A stretch of 47,242 bases of DNA from NCBI GenBank assembly GCA_029259935.1, contig JAJDEH010000043.1, positions 1 through 47,242 on the forward strand. The letters run 5' to 3'. The position numbers were made by a program, and so were the translations under genes. Below are positions 28,390 to 37,372 of this stretch, piece after piece. Source of the DNA: Planctomycetota bacterium. GTDB taxonomy: Bacteria; Planctomycetota; Planctomycetia; Pirellulales; Pirellulaceae. The stretch's first letter is position 1, and every line of letters starts with the position of its first letter. The notes beneath the pieces are model-generated. The model made no database searches and was not told the origin of the DNA. It worked only from the letters and a program-made list of their open reading frames with translations.

Positions 28390-29310
28390 TTATCTTAGGT
28401 AGGCTGCCAGCTTCTTACGTTGTTCATCCGTTAACGGCTCGAAAGTAATGGCCACATTCGGCATTTCTTCGCGAAGCGTTTCCACGTCGGCCGCGGCAAT
28501 CTCGGTTCGATCAATCTTGAGTCGCTTCAGTTTCGATAGCATCTTGAGTTGACGCAAGCCTTCCAGAGTAAATCGAGCTTCGCCGATTTCCAACGACTCC
28601 AAGGTATGGATCCGGGCAAGCGTCGACAGCGACGCATCGCTTAGGCTCGGCGGCTTGCTCTTGCCTCGGGGAAGACGCTGGCCGAGTTTCAGCGTTCTCA
28701 ACTTCGGTAGTTTCGCGATCTCTTCATTACTGGCTTCCGTGCGATAGGTGTGCCACGTTCTCAATTCTCGCAGCGATGTAATTCCGGCGATCGCGGCGAA
28801 GCCTTCGTCGCCCATCGACATGCCCGCGACCGTTAGTCGTTCTAGTTTCGACAGCGACTTCCAGGCCGCAAACCCTTGGCCCGTGAATCCTTCCTTACGG
28901 AAGGAAAGATGAAAGAAGGCGGCGGATCGCAGATTCGTCAGTGCGGCCAATTTTCCTAATCCGGCGTCGCTAAGCTGCGCGCCGTCGGTGGAAAGCGATT
29001 CCAGTTCTTTCAGTCCGGTGAGGTGGCCGACTGTTTCGTCGTTCAGTCCGTGAGCCCGACCATAGGCGGTCAGTTTCTTGAGTTGCGACAATTGGCCAAT
29101 CGCGCGCCATTGGGCATCGCCAAGCTGGCTGCTGTCACGAAACATCAGTTCCGTGACAACGTTGTCGTTTCGCGTAACCTTACCGCCGAGCGATTCGAGT
29201 CGCTGCACCAGCGAACCGTCATCAGCGCCAGCGTCGGTGGAAAGAATCAGCACGGCCATCATCAGCGAATGGCCCGCCCAAGATAGATTCTGATGGTTGA
29301 TCAGTTTCAT
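28390..29310 (-). CDS. Exported leucine-rich-repeat protein
   Basis: A 306-residue protein starting at 29310; the frame extends upstream to 29352, but the ATG at 29310 sits directly before a hydrophobic export signal (HSLMMAVLILSTDAGA). The mature part is a run of LRRs of about 24 residues with L-x-x-L-x-x-L spacing (LSQLKKLTAYGR, LTGLKELESLST, LSKLERLTVAGM, LPKLRTLKLGQ, LSKLKRLKIDRT). Planctomycetes have many such proteins, thought to be binding modules, with no known activity. The repeat style resembles the extracellular part of the kinase at 29523-32006. It lies 70 bp before the esterase-fusion gene. Confidence 0.85.
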   Translation of the reverse strand: MKLINHQNLSWAGHSLMMAVLILSTDAGADDGSLVQRLESLGGKVTRNDNVVTELMFRDSSQLGDAQWRAIGQLSQLKKLTAYGRAHGLNDETVGHLTGLKELESLSTDGAQLSDAGLGKLAALTNLRSAAFFHLSFRKEGFTGQGFAAWKSLSKLERLTVAGMSMGDEGFAAIAGITSLRELRTWHTYRTEASNEEIAKLPKLRTLKLGQRLPRGKSKPPSLSDASLSTLARIHTLESLEIGEARFTLEGLRQLKMLSKLKRLKIDRTEIAAADVETLREEMPNVAITFEPLTDEQRKKLAAYLR

Positions 29311-29522
29311 GTTGAATCCAGTTTCGCGAGTTGGCGGACCCTTAATTAACACGCCGATGCCTACCAGCTACGAGAAAACGTGCTGGTTTGATTATATTCA
29401 CAAACAGCGGGCGGTGGCTACGAGGTTGCGAACTAACCAGGGCCAAGCGATATTTCAAACTGCAAGAGTCGAATGCCGTGCTTGCACGCACCGAATAGTT
29501 GCATATCGCCACGTGAAACTTC

Positions 29523-32006
29523 TTAACGCAGAAGTTCCTCGATGTCGGTGGTCGGCTTGATAGCAAACTTGCGATTCTTAACGTCTGTAATTTCAATCTT
29601 GCATTCGGGCAACTGTTTCGCCACCGCAACCAGCTCGGGGGACATCAAGTGCGGCATTTCGTAGAAGGTCAGGTAGGTCAACTGTTTGAGGCTACCAATA
29701 TGAGCCAGTCCCGCAGGTGACAAATTGGGGCACCGGCCAATAACGACTTGCTTCAAACTTGGTATCCTGGCGAGCAGTTTCAGGTCATCATCCACCAAGG
29801 GCGATTCCCAGAATTCCAGGGATACTAACGTCGATGATTCCGTCAGCCGCTCAAGACATTGTTTGGAAAAATTCTTGTTGTACCTGATGCGTTGCACGCT
29901 CTTCATCCTCGCCAAGGTCTCGGCCCAGCGCGCCCCTTCGCCATCGGCTTCGTGATCACTGGCCGGTGCGATTAGTATTTCTTGAAGATGTTTGAATTTG
30001 CGAACGAGCTGGATGAGTTCGTCCGTGTTGATTTTGCGCACCGTGGGATGCGGCTCGGTGATTCCACACAGGTCTAAAGACGTAACCTGAGGCATGTGAT
30101 CCGCCACGGCGGAAAGACCAACCATGGTGACGCCCTGTTGGACCGGGAAGGTAATCTTTTGTATGGAGTCCAGTCCAGAGTGAGCAATCCGTTGTAGATC
30201 TTCATCCGTGGCCATCACTTTTGGAAACGAGACGGCAACGAGTTGAAAAGGGACGTCGGGAATCGGGTTTTTGGAATCGATGAAACTGGGCGGTCTACGT
30301 TCGTTTCCTTCCGCCACGCATCTCATGTGTCCACCACGGCCGAGCAGCCACTTAGCCAACGATACCTGCGTCTCTTGCGTCGTGCCAACAATCGGGTCCG
30401 ACGGGCCTTCGCCCGTACCATCCACGTCCGCTCCACCTTCACGTTCTTTCTCGCTTGAATTTTCTGGAGTGTGGCTGGTCTCGTCTTGCGGTGTCGGTGC
30501 CTTGCTGCTTTCAACCCCTTTGTCACCGTATAAGCCCATCAATCGATTGGCGACTGGCATCAGTAGCAGCAGAGCCACGACGCCAACACAAGCCGCCAAT
30601 GCCAGCATCCTCGCGGACTTCCGCGACGATTGGCGTCGGGTAGCGAGACCGGCCGAAACTTGGAAGTTGTCCGGCGAGGTCGAGATCTCGCCAACACGGA
30701 TCTCATCACCGCATACCTGAGTTGTCGACAAGTTTGCGGTTTGCCCATCGTTCGTCGCCTCAGGTACGTCGGCGCGATCGACGGACTGCGACGATTGCGA
30801 AACGCGGGTGGTGGAAGTCTCCTCCATTCGAATGGAGTCCGTTTCTGTTTCTTCGAGTTGCTCGCTATCACTTCGTTCGGCCTGCTCCACGAGTCCGCAA
30901 ATGAGATTTCCTTGGCAAAAGCGCTCGATCGCGCTGGCGACTTCGCCGGGTGACGCAAATCGGTCATTGGGATCTTGAGCCAGCATTCGATGCAATACAT
31001 CCACGAGGCCATCTGGAATGTCGTCGCGCTGTTGGCGAATCGAAAGTCGCTTCCCTAAAGCGAGTGCAGTTAGCTTGACCGCCGGAGCCGCGTGCTCGGC
31101 GCAATCAAGCGGCGACCGTTGGGTTAGCAACTTAAACAGCGTAGCTCCCATGCTGTAAATGTCGGAGCGAATGTCGACCTGACTGTGTTGCCCCTGTTCC
31201 GGCGACATGTAATCGACCGTGCCCACCATCTGGCCCGAGTGAGTTAGTTCGTCGCGGGCGGCGAATTCAGACTGAAACCGAGCAAGTCCGAGGTCTAGAA
31301 CCTTGACGATCCCCTCCCGCGTGAGCATCAGATTCGAGGGCTTGATGTCGCGATGCACGAGGCCATGTTGGTGAGCGTATTGCAAGGCGATGGCCGCTTG
31401 TCGAATGACTTCGCAAGCATCCGCAACTTCAAGCCGGCCCACTTGGCGATTGATAGCCGCCAGATCCTGGCCCGCGACATATTCCATCAGCAAATAGTGA
31501 ACCCCATGATGCTGTCCCGCGGCGAACGCGGTCACGACACCAGGATGATTTAGCCGCCCCACGGCGGCCATCTCGCGCGTGAAGCGGGCGCGAGCGCGCT
31601 CGTCGGCGACCAAACTTTCCGGCAGCACCTTGACGGCAACCAGCCGCTCTAAACCGTCTTGCCAGGCGAGATACACCGCACCCATTCCGCCTCGACCGAT
31701 CAACTGGCGCACCTGGCAACCAGGGATTGCCGGCGGCGCATCGGACTTGCTTGTGCGCTCCTTTTGTCGAGTCGCCTGCAAGCCCGCGGCAAGTCGTCCC
31801 GCGATGTCGCCGCCCCATCCAGACTTCTCCGAATCCTTTTGCTCAATAGGTGGCTCGGCGACCACCGGAAGCGCGGATTGCTCGTCGAGCCGTTGGCGGC
31901 AAACGGCGCAAGCGGCTATGTGTTGTTCCACGATTGCTTGTTCTTCCGCGCCAAGACTCTCGGCTAACAAGGCGTCAAGTTGTTCGCGGCCGGGGCATTG
32001 GGTCAT
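29523..32006 (-). CDS. Membrane Ser/Thr protein kinase with N-terminal zinc-finger-like motif and LRR-like sensor
   Basis: An 827-residue protein; its ATG overlaps the sigma factor stop by 4 bp, which fixes the start at 32006. Residues 29-36 (His29, Cys33, Cys36) match an anti-sigma zinc-finger-like HxxxCxxC motif. The kinase domain covers residues 97-365: glycine loop from Gly104, Lys126, HRDIKPSN with catalytic Asp220, and DLG 238-240, all intact. A polar linker and one membrane helix (about 467-490) follow. The C-terminal 300 residues outside the cytoplasm contain LRR-like strands (LKLLARIPSLKQVVIG). ECF sigma/Ser-Thr-kinase pairs are an established planctomycete signalling type. The kinase may control the sigma factor by phosphorylation or binding in response to an external signal. 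Confidence 0.93.
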   Translation of the reverse strand: MTQCPGREQLDALLAESLGAEEQAIVEQHIAACAVCRQRLDEQSALPVVAEPPIEQKDSEKSGWGGDIAGRLAAGLQATRQKERTSKSDAPPAIPGCQVRQLIGRGGMGAVYLAWQDGLERLVAVKVLPESLVADERARARFTREMAAVGRLNHPGVVTAFAAGQHHGVHYLLMEYVAGQDLAAINRQVGRLEVADACEVIRQAAIALQYAHQHGLVHRDIKPSNLMLTREGIVKVLDLGLARFQSEFAARDELTHSGQMVGTVDYMSPEQGQHSQVDIRSDIYSMGATLFKLLTQRSPLDCAEHAAPAVKLTALALGKRLSIRQQRDDIPDGLVDVLHRMLAQDPNDRFASPGEVASAIERFCQGNLICGLVEQAERSDSEQLEETETDSIRMEETSTTRVSQSSQSVDRADVPEATNDGQTANLSTTQVCGDEIRVGEISTSPDNFQVSAGLATRRQSSRKSARMLALAACVGVVALLLLMPVANRLMGLYGDKGVESSKAPTPQDETSHTPENSSEKEREGGADVDGTGEGPSDPIVGTTQETQVSLAKWLLGRGGHMRCVAEGNERRPPSFIDSKNPIPDVPFQLVAVSFPKVMATDEDLQRIAHSGLDSIQKITFPVQQGVTMVGLSAVADHMPQVTSLDLCGITEPHPTVRKINTDELIQLVRKFKHLQEILIAPASDHEADGEGARWAETLARMKSVQRIRYNKNFSKQCLERLTESSTLVSLEFWESPLVDDDLKLLARIPSLKQVVIGRCPNLSPAGLAHIGSLKQLTYLTFYEMPHLMSPELVAVAKQLPECKIEITDVKNRKFAIKPTTDIEELLR

Positions 32007-32644
32007 TCTCCCGAAGCTCCACCTACATTTGCGATTGCCGCCTGGGAGTCCGCCTCCAGGCGGCGTATTTCGTCGGCAATCTTCTTTTGAATTTGATACC
32101 GATTGGAATAGACCGTGGGCAGTGTCATGTTCAGTTCGGCCGCCACTTCCTCGGATGACCGCTGGTCGATGGCGGTCCATTCCCACGCCAGCCAGCGTCT
32201 TCGATCAACCCGCGCACAAACTCGCGCCTTGGCCATATCCAACAGTTCCAGGTCAAACGCCTCGTTCAGCCGATTCACCAGGTCTTCACGAGCTTCGGCC
32301 TGATCCAACGCCGTGAGCGCATCGTCGACCTGTCGCCCCGCTCCGTGGCGGCGCGTTTTTCGAAAGAAGTCCGTAACGGCGTTCTCGGTCATTCTACGCA
32401 GCCAACCTCGGAATGTTTGATTCTTGTCGTAGTCAAAGGATCCCAAGTGACGGGCCAACTTCGCCAAGACGTCTTGGGTTACGTCTTCGGCATCGGCCGC
32501 TTGCAATCGCCGGCTCAGGCACCACTGGTAAATCCTCTTTCCGTAACGTTCTACAAACTCCCGCCAGGCATACGGATCGCGGTCGTCGCGTCCAATGCGA
32601 GCCAGCAGGCTGATGCTTGTTTGGGATGAAAAGGAATCCTGCAT
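32003..32644 (-). CDS. ECF-type RNA polymerase sigma factor, kinase-coupled
   Basis: A 213-residue sigma-70 family protein. Region 2 is visible as AWREFVERYGKRIYQW, DAEDVTQDV and FRGWLRRMTENAVTDFFR. Region 4 is visible as SSEEVAAELNMTLPTVYSNRYQIQKKI, a helix-turn-helix for -35 recognition. It lacks a long extra domain. Its stop codon overlaps the kinase start (TGA within ATGA), so the two proteins are made in coupled amounts. The divergent gene at 32849 is a plausible target because the two share a 204 bp intergenic region, but no promoter motif was found to prove this. Confidence 0.93.
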   Translation of the reverse strand: MQDSFSSQTSISLLARIGRDDRDPYAWREFVERYGKRIYQWCLSRRLQAADAEDVTQDVLAKLARHLGSFDYDKNQTFRGWLRRMTENAVTDFFRKTRRHGAGRQVDDALTALDQAEAREDLVNRLNEAFDLELLDMAKARVCARVDRRRWLAWEWTAIDQRSSEEVAAELNMTLPTVYSNRYQIQKKIADEIRRLEADSQAAIANVGGASGE

Positions 32645-32848
32645 GGAGTCTTACGGCAGGCGACGCCCCCACCTGCACGACTTTCCGCGAATTTTTTGCT
32701 GATCGCCCTCGAATGGGCAAATTCTAGAAAAAGACCAATCTTAACAGGAATTGCGTTCAGATTCACGCTCCTTGGTCGTAAGGCCAGATGAACGTCGATT
32801 GTTTCTACCGAGCGGCCTTGGCCGTGTTTCGCAATCAGGAGACTCATT

Positions 32849-35800
32849 ATGATTCTTGAAAAACTCCGCGTGTGCACCGTGTTACTTGCGGCAATAGCTG
32901 TTGTACATCCGATCTGGGCTCAGGCTCCCAGCCAACCCTCGCCTCGATCCAAACCGTCAACTACGAAAGTGACCGTGACCTTCAAGAATTCGACCACCAA
33001 GCCGGTAACCGTGCATTGGGTCGACTTTCAGGGCCGCGTGACCAAGGGCGGAACCGTGCAACCAGGCGCCACGACCCGGGGCGGTGCGAGTTTTTCGAAT
33101 CACGTCTATGTGGTCCGCCAGGACGGTCGCGACATCCGCACGATTACGCTCGGCAAAGAGGCGCGGCAGAACTTCGACATCAAAGCTCCGTCCGCTCCTT
33201 CTAACTCGCCGCCCAAGCCTGACGCGACACCAACTACGACGAATCTTTCGGGAAAATGGCGTGACACGAACGGAGGTGAAATCCAACTCAAGCAGCAAGG
33301 AAATCGCCTGACGGCCACCGCGCTGAATGACAAGGTCACCAAGTATTGGACCACCGCCAGTGGACAACTGACCGGAACCTCGGTAAGCATGACGCACCGT
33401 CACCAAAACCGCGTCACCGCGACGGTCCGAGGTACGCTCGAGAGCAGCAAACTGATTCGCTGGAACAACAAATCAACGTGGACAATGGTCAAGGCGCCTT
33501 CGCCGGACCCTGCTCCTTCTGGTCGACCGACCGACCATGGAAACACGTTGGCAGCCGGAGGCGAATTGCAACTTGACGACACGCTTACGTCGCCCTCGCG
33601 CGAATACGTTTTGAAGCTTGAACGGAACGGAAACTTGGTCCTCAGTTATGTGCCGACCAAAAAGCTGATCTGGAGTTCGAATACGGCCGATCGAGGCGTC
33701 AAGAAAGCCTCCATGCGGAACGACGGAAGTTTTGCCCTCTTCAATGCTCAGGGGACCCGTGTTTGGTCAAGCGGCCCCGAGTCAGAAATCGTTAGGCAAG
33801 CGGGCGGACGCTGTTCGGCGATGATTCTCAATACCGGACACTTCTCCTTATATACCGGAAACACAACGGATCCGCGGAAAAGATTGCTCCGCGTTTTCGG
33901 CAGACACCGACTGGTTCAAAACGTCTCCCTAAGAACAAACAACATGGTCAGTTCGCCCGCTGGAAAGTATGTGCTGATCCTCTACCCCGATGGCAATTTG
34001 AACCTGCTTCACCTCCCGACCAATAGTGTCAAGTGGCAGTCGCGCACTTCCGGAAAGGGCGGCAAGCAAGCCTTTCTCCAGGGCGACGGGAATTTCATCA
34101 TCTTCGATGCGAACCGGAGTCCCGTTTGGACGACCGGATCCAAGCTTCAGACCGTCCAGCAAGCGGGCGGGCGATGCCACTTGGAGGTTTTCGATTCCGG
34201 AGAACTCATCCTTTATGCCGGAGACGCCAACGCCACCAATAAGGTCGTCCTCAAGAATTTAAGCGGCAATACCAAACTGTTAGCCGGACGCCGCTTGAAT
34301 GTAGGCCAGCAGCTTCTTTCCAGCGATGGCGCGCTCAAAATGGAACTACGACAAGATGGAAAACTTGTGCTGAGCACCAGTGACGGGGAACTGGTCTGGA
34401 GTACGAAACCTCATCCCATCGGACGGGGCGGTTATCTCGAGATGCGAAGTGACGGCACGCTGGCGATAAGAGACAGCGGGAACAGAGTGAAGTGGGTATC
34501 AGGAAACAACATGTCGTCGGTCATTCGAGATGCCGGCGGCCAGTGCTGGGCCGTTCTCGCCACCGGTGATGGAAAATGGTACCAACGGGAACTGAAGATC
34601 ATGGCGGGCGATCCAGAGGATTCGGCCAGCGCCCGTTGCGTGTGGACGTCATTGGGGATGTACAACCCCAATGAAAACGACAACGTCGCGTTTCGCGCCG
34701 CCATTGCGGCGACCTCAAGCCACGCCGGGACGTATGGCATTAGGGGCGACCACGTCCGTGGCGGTATTAGGCTTCACGGCCCGCAAATGTGCAACGACGA
34801 TCGGGATGCCGTGCCTTCCTTGCTACAGCCCGCGTTATTCCCCAACTCGGGTGACAGCTTTCAGGCATATATTCAACGCAAATCGGGCGAATACGAAATC
34901 AGTTACTTGATCGCGTCGGATGACTCGACCATGTTCGTCGCCTTCCGGGGAAGCGAAACCTACGCGAACTGGAAGATGAACGGCGTCCCGTATATCAGGG
35001 GGAACGGCAAGCCGGGAGTATCAGACTACCTTCCTCAAGCCTTCGTCAACGGCACGACGATCACTTTCGATCCGGTCCGTAATCCGGCGCGGAGAATCGC
35101 GGACGGCTTGGAAGCCGGCTTGAATGGCCTGGGAAAACTGAATCCAGGATTTCCCAAAGTAATTACGCACAGCGGATGGGCTCAAGGTGTCAACGACGTC
35201 TTCCCCGCAATCGTCGAAGAAATGGAACGTCAGCGAGCGGGGGGAAAGACAGTCATCGTTACCGGTCACAGTCTTGGTGGAGCTTTGGCTGGATACCTCA
35301 TGTATCGATTGATGCACGATACGGAATTCGTCAACAATACCCGACCACACCGATTGGTGACTTTCTGTGCTCCGCACTATGCCGCCCAGCTTCATCCACG
35401 TTTGGCGGAGGCCCTTTCGGTAGGCAAGAGAATTGATCGGTTTGAACTCAACTTTGTCCGCCGGCTCAACCACGCCGCGCCAAACTTCGCTGCCTACGCG
35501 TTCGAGAACCGTACGCAACCTAACTCGGCAGGCGACACGTATCGGGACCAGATCGCGTTGTCGTGGGCCACTCCGGCCGGTGCGATTCCGTTTCCGACGC
35601 TGCCTAGCGGTTTTCTAACGGACGCCGTGCGGAGCCGCTTTAGCACCAGCACTTATCGCGATCCCCGCGCGGTGGTCGTCAAGCCTTTCGGCACCTTGTA
35701 CAACAATTACACGACGGAAGTCGCCTATCCGACCAACCCTTCGGACTACGTCGATCTCCTGGAGTCGCTGCATGATCGGGATCTGTATCTCCGATACGCC

Positions 35801-36247
35801 AATCTCCGCCGCGAGAACCAATTGCGGCCATGGGACCGTCGAGTCTATACCGTCAAAGTGAAGACCACCGACGATGGAATCCTCCACGCGACGGGAACGG
35901 ATGCGAACGTCTTTGTGAACTTGCAAGGTGATAAGTCGCAAGACGCCAAAGGGAATTGGATTAAGACCGAACCCGTCTGTTTGAATCCTTGGATATTCCG
36001 CAACGCATTTGAACGAGGCCAAATCGATGCGATGAGCTTCGTTGGCCGAGATGTGGGAAAGGTCAACGGTCTGTACTTGCGTCACGATAACGGCCGAGGG
36101 ATCGACGGCGACCCTGACTGGAAAGTGGACTGGGTCGAAGTCACAACGGCTGGACGACCAGCCAAGAAGTGGAACATCAACGGATGGCTGGATGACGACG
36201 ATGGCCTGACGCGGCTGCTGGGAAGCTACCGTCTGCAACGGAATTAA
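32849..36247 (+). CDS. Large secreted protein with VHL-beta-like, bulb-type lectin, class 3 lipase and PLAT-like domains
   Basis: A 1132-residue protein with an AGGAG ribosome site 7 bases before the ATG and a signal peptide ending near WAQA. Residues about 38-112 resemble the VHL beta domain (VTVHWVDFQGR, QPGATTRGG). Residues 130-216 form a small beta-rich unit. Residues about 231-555 hold three bulb-type mannose-lectin-like repeats (LERNGNLVLSY, LYPDGNLNLL, LRQDGKLVLS, each with a WSS or WST strand). Residues about 690-880 form a class 3 lipase, with the nucleophile Ser808 in GHSLGGALAG and a TFCAP strand. Residues about 997-1118 resemble a PLAT domain (VYTVKVKTTDD, NVFVNLQGD). It probably adheres to glycans and cuts lipid esters outside the cell. 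Confidence 0.85.
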   Translation: MILEKLRVCTVLLAAIAVVHPIWAQAPSQPSPRSKPSTTKVTVTFKNSTTKPVTVHWVDFQGRVTKGGTVQPGATTRGGASFSNHVYVVRQDGRDIRTITLGKEARQNFDIKAPSAPSNSPPKPDATPTTTNLSGKWRDTNGGEIQLKQQGNRLTATALNDKVTKYWTTASGQLTGTSVSMTHRHQNRVTATVRGTLESSKLIRWNNKSTWTMVKAPSPDPAPSGRPTDHGNTLAAGGELQLDDTLTSPSREYVLKLERNGNLVLSYVPTKKLIWSSNTADRGVKKASMRNDGSFALFNAQGTRVWSSGPESEIVRQAGGRCSAMILNTGHFSLYTGNTTDPRKRLLRVFGRHRLVQNVSLRTNNMVSSPAGKYVLILYPDGNLNLLHLPTNSVKWQSRTSGKGGKQAFLQGDGNFIIFDANRSPVWTTGSKLQTVQQAGGRCHLEVFDSGELILYAGDANATNKVVLKNLSGNTKLLAGRRLNVGQQLLSSDGALKMELRQDGKLVLSTSDGELVWSTKPHPIGRGGYLEMRSDGTLAIRDSGNRVKWVSGNNMSSVIRDAGGQCWAVLATGDGKWYQRELKIMAGDPEDSASARCVWTSLGMYNPNENDNVAFRAAIAATSSHAGTYGIRGDHVRGGIRLHGPQMCNDDRDAVPSLLQPALFPNSGDSFQAYIQRKSGEYEISYLIASDDSTMFVAFRGSETYANWKMNGVPYIRGNGKPGVSDYLPQAFVNGTTITFDPVRNPARRIADGLEAGLNGLGKLNPGFPKVITHSGWAQGVNDVFPAIVEEMERQRAGGKTVIVTGHSLGGALAGYLMYRLMHDTEFVNNTRPHRLVTFCAPHYAAQLHPRLAEALSVGKRIDRFELNFVRRLNHAAPNFAAYAFENRTQPNSAGDTYRDQIALSWATPAGAIPFPTLPSGFLTDAVRSRFSTSTYRDPRAVVVKPFGTLYNNYTTEVAYPTNPSDYVDLLESLHDRDLYLRYANLRRENQLRPWDRRVYTVKVKTTDDGILHATGTDANVFVNLQGDKSQDAKGNWIKTEPVCLNPWIFRNAFERGQIDAMSFVGRDVGKVNGLYLRHDNGRGIDGDPDWKVDWVEVTTAGRPAKKWNINGWLDDDDGLTRLLGSYRLQRN

Positions 36248-36261
36248 TCCGATCGGCAAAC

Positions 36262-36308
36262 CGCGCGTTCAGATCCGGATCACAAAAGCTGATCCGGATC
36301 AACGCGCG
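36262..36308. terminator. Long hairpin after the lectin-lipase gene
   Basis: A 19-bp stem: CGCGCGTT (36262-36269) and GATCCGGATCA (36272-36282), separated by a 2-base bulge, pair with 36290-36308 around a 7-base loop. It starts 14 bp after the stop codon at 36247. There is no T-run, so it may act as a factor-assisted terminator or an mRNA 3' stabiliser. The inner GATCCGGATC is itself palindromic. Confidence 0.7.
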
Positions 36309-36457
36309 CGCCGAGAGTGCAAGCAGTTCTGAAAGACTATTTGGAATGTCTGGTAACAAATACGTTTTCTCTCCGCCAATTAAGGTATCAACCTTACCTC
36401 TTTTGGCCGGACAAGTGTCGGGCCTACTCGACTTTAACGCTTAACTGGAGAAGAACG

Positions 36458-36862
36458 ATGAAACGTATTTTATTCATTATGCTCGGCCTGGCCGTAGCCG
36501 TGATCAGCCTGCAAGACGCCAATGCTCAAAAGCCCCGGAACAACCCTGGGCTCCCGAAAGTGGATTACAAGATCGGCCGGATTCAACCGGTCGGCCAGGG
36601 ACTTTCCATCCCGGTCACGAACCGCGGATTTGTGATTGCCCCCAACAACACGGTCTCGGTCGCGATCTACGATCTGCGTAGCCGGCGGCTGCTGACGACC
36701 AAAAGTCTGAACCTTCCCGCCATCCAACCCAACCAGACGCGGCGCGTAATTTTCGTTCCGCCGACCCCGGGTCAGGCGATCATGGTCCGGGCCAAAGTGG
36801 ATCCAAGAAACCGAGTGGCGGAATCCAACGAGCGGAACAACGCCACCGCTTCCCAGCACTAA
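36458..36862 (+). CDS. Small exported CARDB-like protein
   Basis: A 134-residue protein. The start at 36458 is chosen because GGAGAA precedes the ATG and a signal peptide (FIMLGLAVAVISLQDANA) follows at once; the frame is open for 47 codons further upstream. The mature part of about 110 residues looks like one CARDB-type adhesion beta-sandwich, with an SIPVTNRGF strand and a terminal AESNERNNATA loop typical of such domains. It is followed by a good terminator. It may be a cell-surface or matrix partner of the lectin-lipase protein upstream, but only proximity supports that. Confidence 0.72.
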   Translation: MKRILFIMLGLAVAVISLQDANAQKPRNNPGLPKVDYKIGRIQPVGQGLSIPVTNRGFVIAPNNTVSVAIYDLRSRRLLTTKSLNLPAIQPNQTRRVIFVPPTPGQAIMVRAKVDPRNRVAESNERNNATASQH

Positions 36863-36890
36863 TTCTCACCAGCGAGAATGACCACGCTCT

Positions 36891-36926
36891 GGGAGCCGGT
36901 CCACAATGGGCCGGCTCCCATTTTTT
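36891..36926 (+). terminator. Rho-independent terminator
   Basis: A 12-bp stem (36891-36902 with 36908-36919, one T-G pair) closes a 5-base loop and is followed by an A and six T residues (36921-36926). It lies 29 bp after the stop of the CARDB-like gene. Confidence 0.9.
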
Positions 36927-37244
36927 GTAGGCTGGGCGGTAACTTCCCCGGACAGACGGAGTCGAGCGAGCAACAGAGGCCTTTTTGGGTTCAATCCGCG
37001 GCTGTTGAATTGCGTGGCCGGATCCTGGCCTTTGCAGAAGTTGACCCCACGTCCTTTGCCGAACAACTCACGCCGCTAGTTGATCAGCGGGACCAGAGCA
37101 CAAAGCAAGACGCCGCGAGATATCACCAGGCGATTGGCGACGCCGGATCCGCACAGAAGATAGATCGATCAGCCTGTCGTCACGCGTTCCTGGTCGTCGA
37201 GTGAGGGTCGATTCTCAATTATGGGCGTGGTTAGGCGAGCGAGT
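36927..37244. other. Intergenic region, no gene recognised
   Basis: About 320 bp between the terminator at 36926 and the TRAP promoter region. Short open frames on both strands here have no signal, motif or family resemblance and are not called. Confidence 0.4.
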
Positions 37245-37280
37245 GGTTGATTGACACGTCAACCATTCAGTGGATATGCT
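37245..37280 (+). promoter_or_regulatory. Candidate promoter and operator for the TRAP transporter genes
   Basis: TTGACA at 37251-37256 and TATGCT at 37275-37280 are spaced 18 bp apart, about 90 bp before the dctP-like start. An inverted repeat (GGTTGA 37245-37250, TCAACC 37259-37264) encloses the -35 box, as expected for a repressor or activator site. No regulator gene is adjacent in the window. Confidence 0.55.
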
Positions 37281-37372
37281 GGTCCGGCCATTTCCACTTG
37301 AAAGTATGGGGACGTCCATTTGCGGACTTCAACTTCTGATTGTGGCAACAGGTTGCAAGTGGAATCTCCTGA

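Noticed and set aside
36878..37204. Plus-strand 108-codon open frame
   Set aside because: It begins inside the spacer just before a strong terminator and reads through it; no motif or ribosome site.
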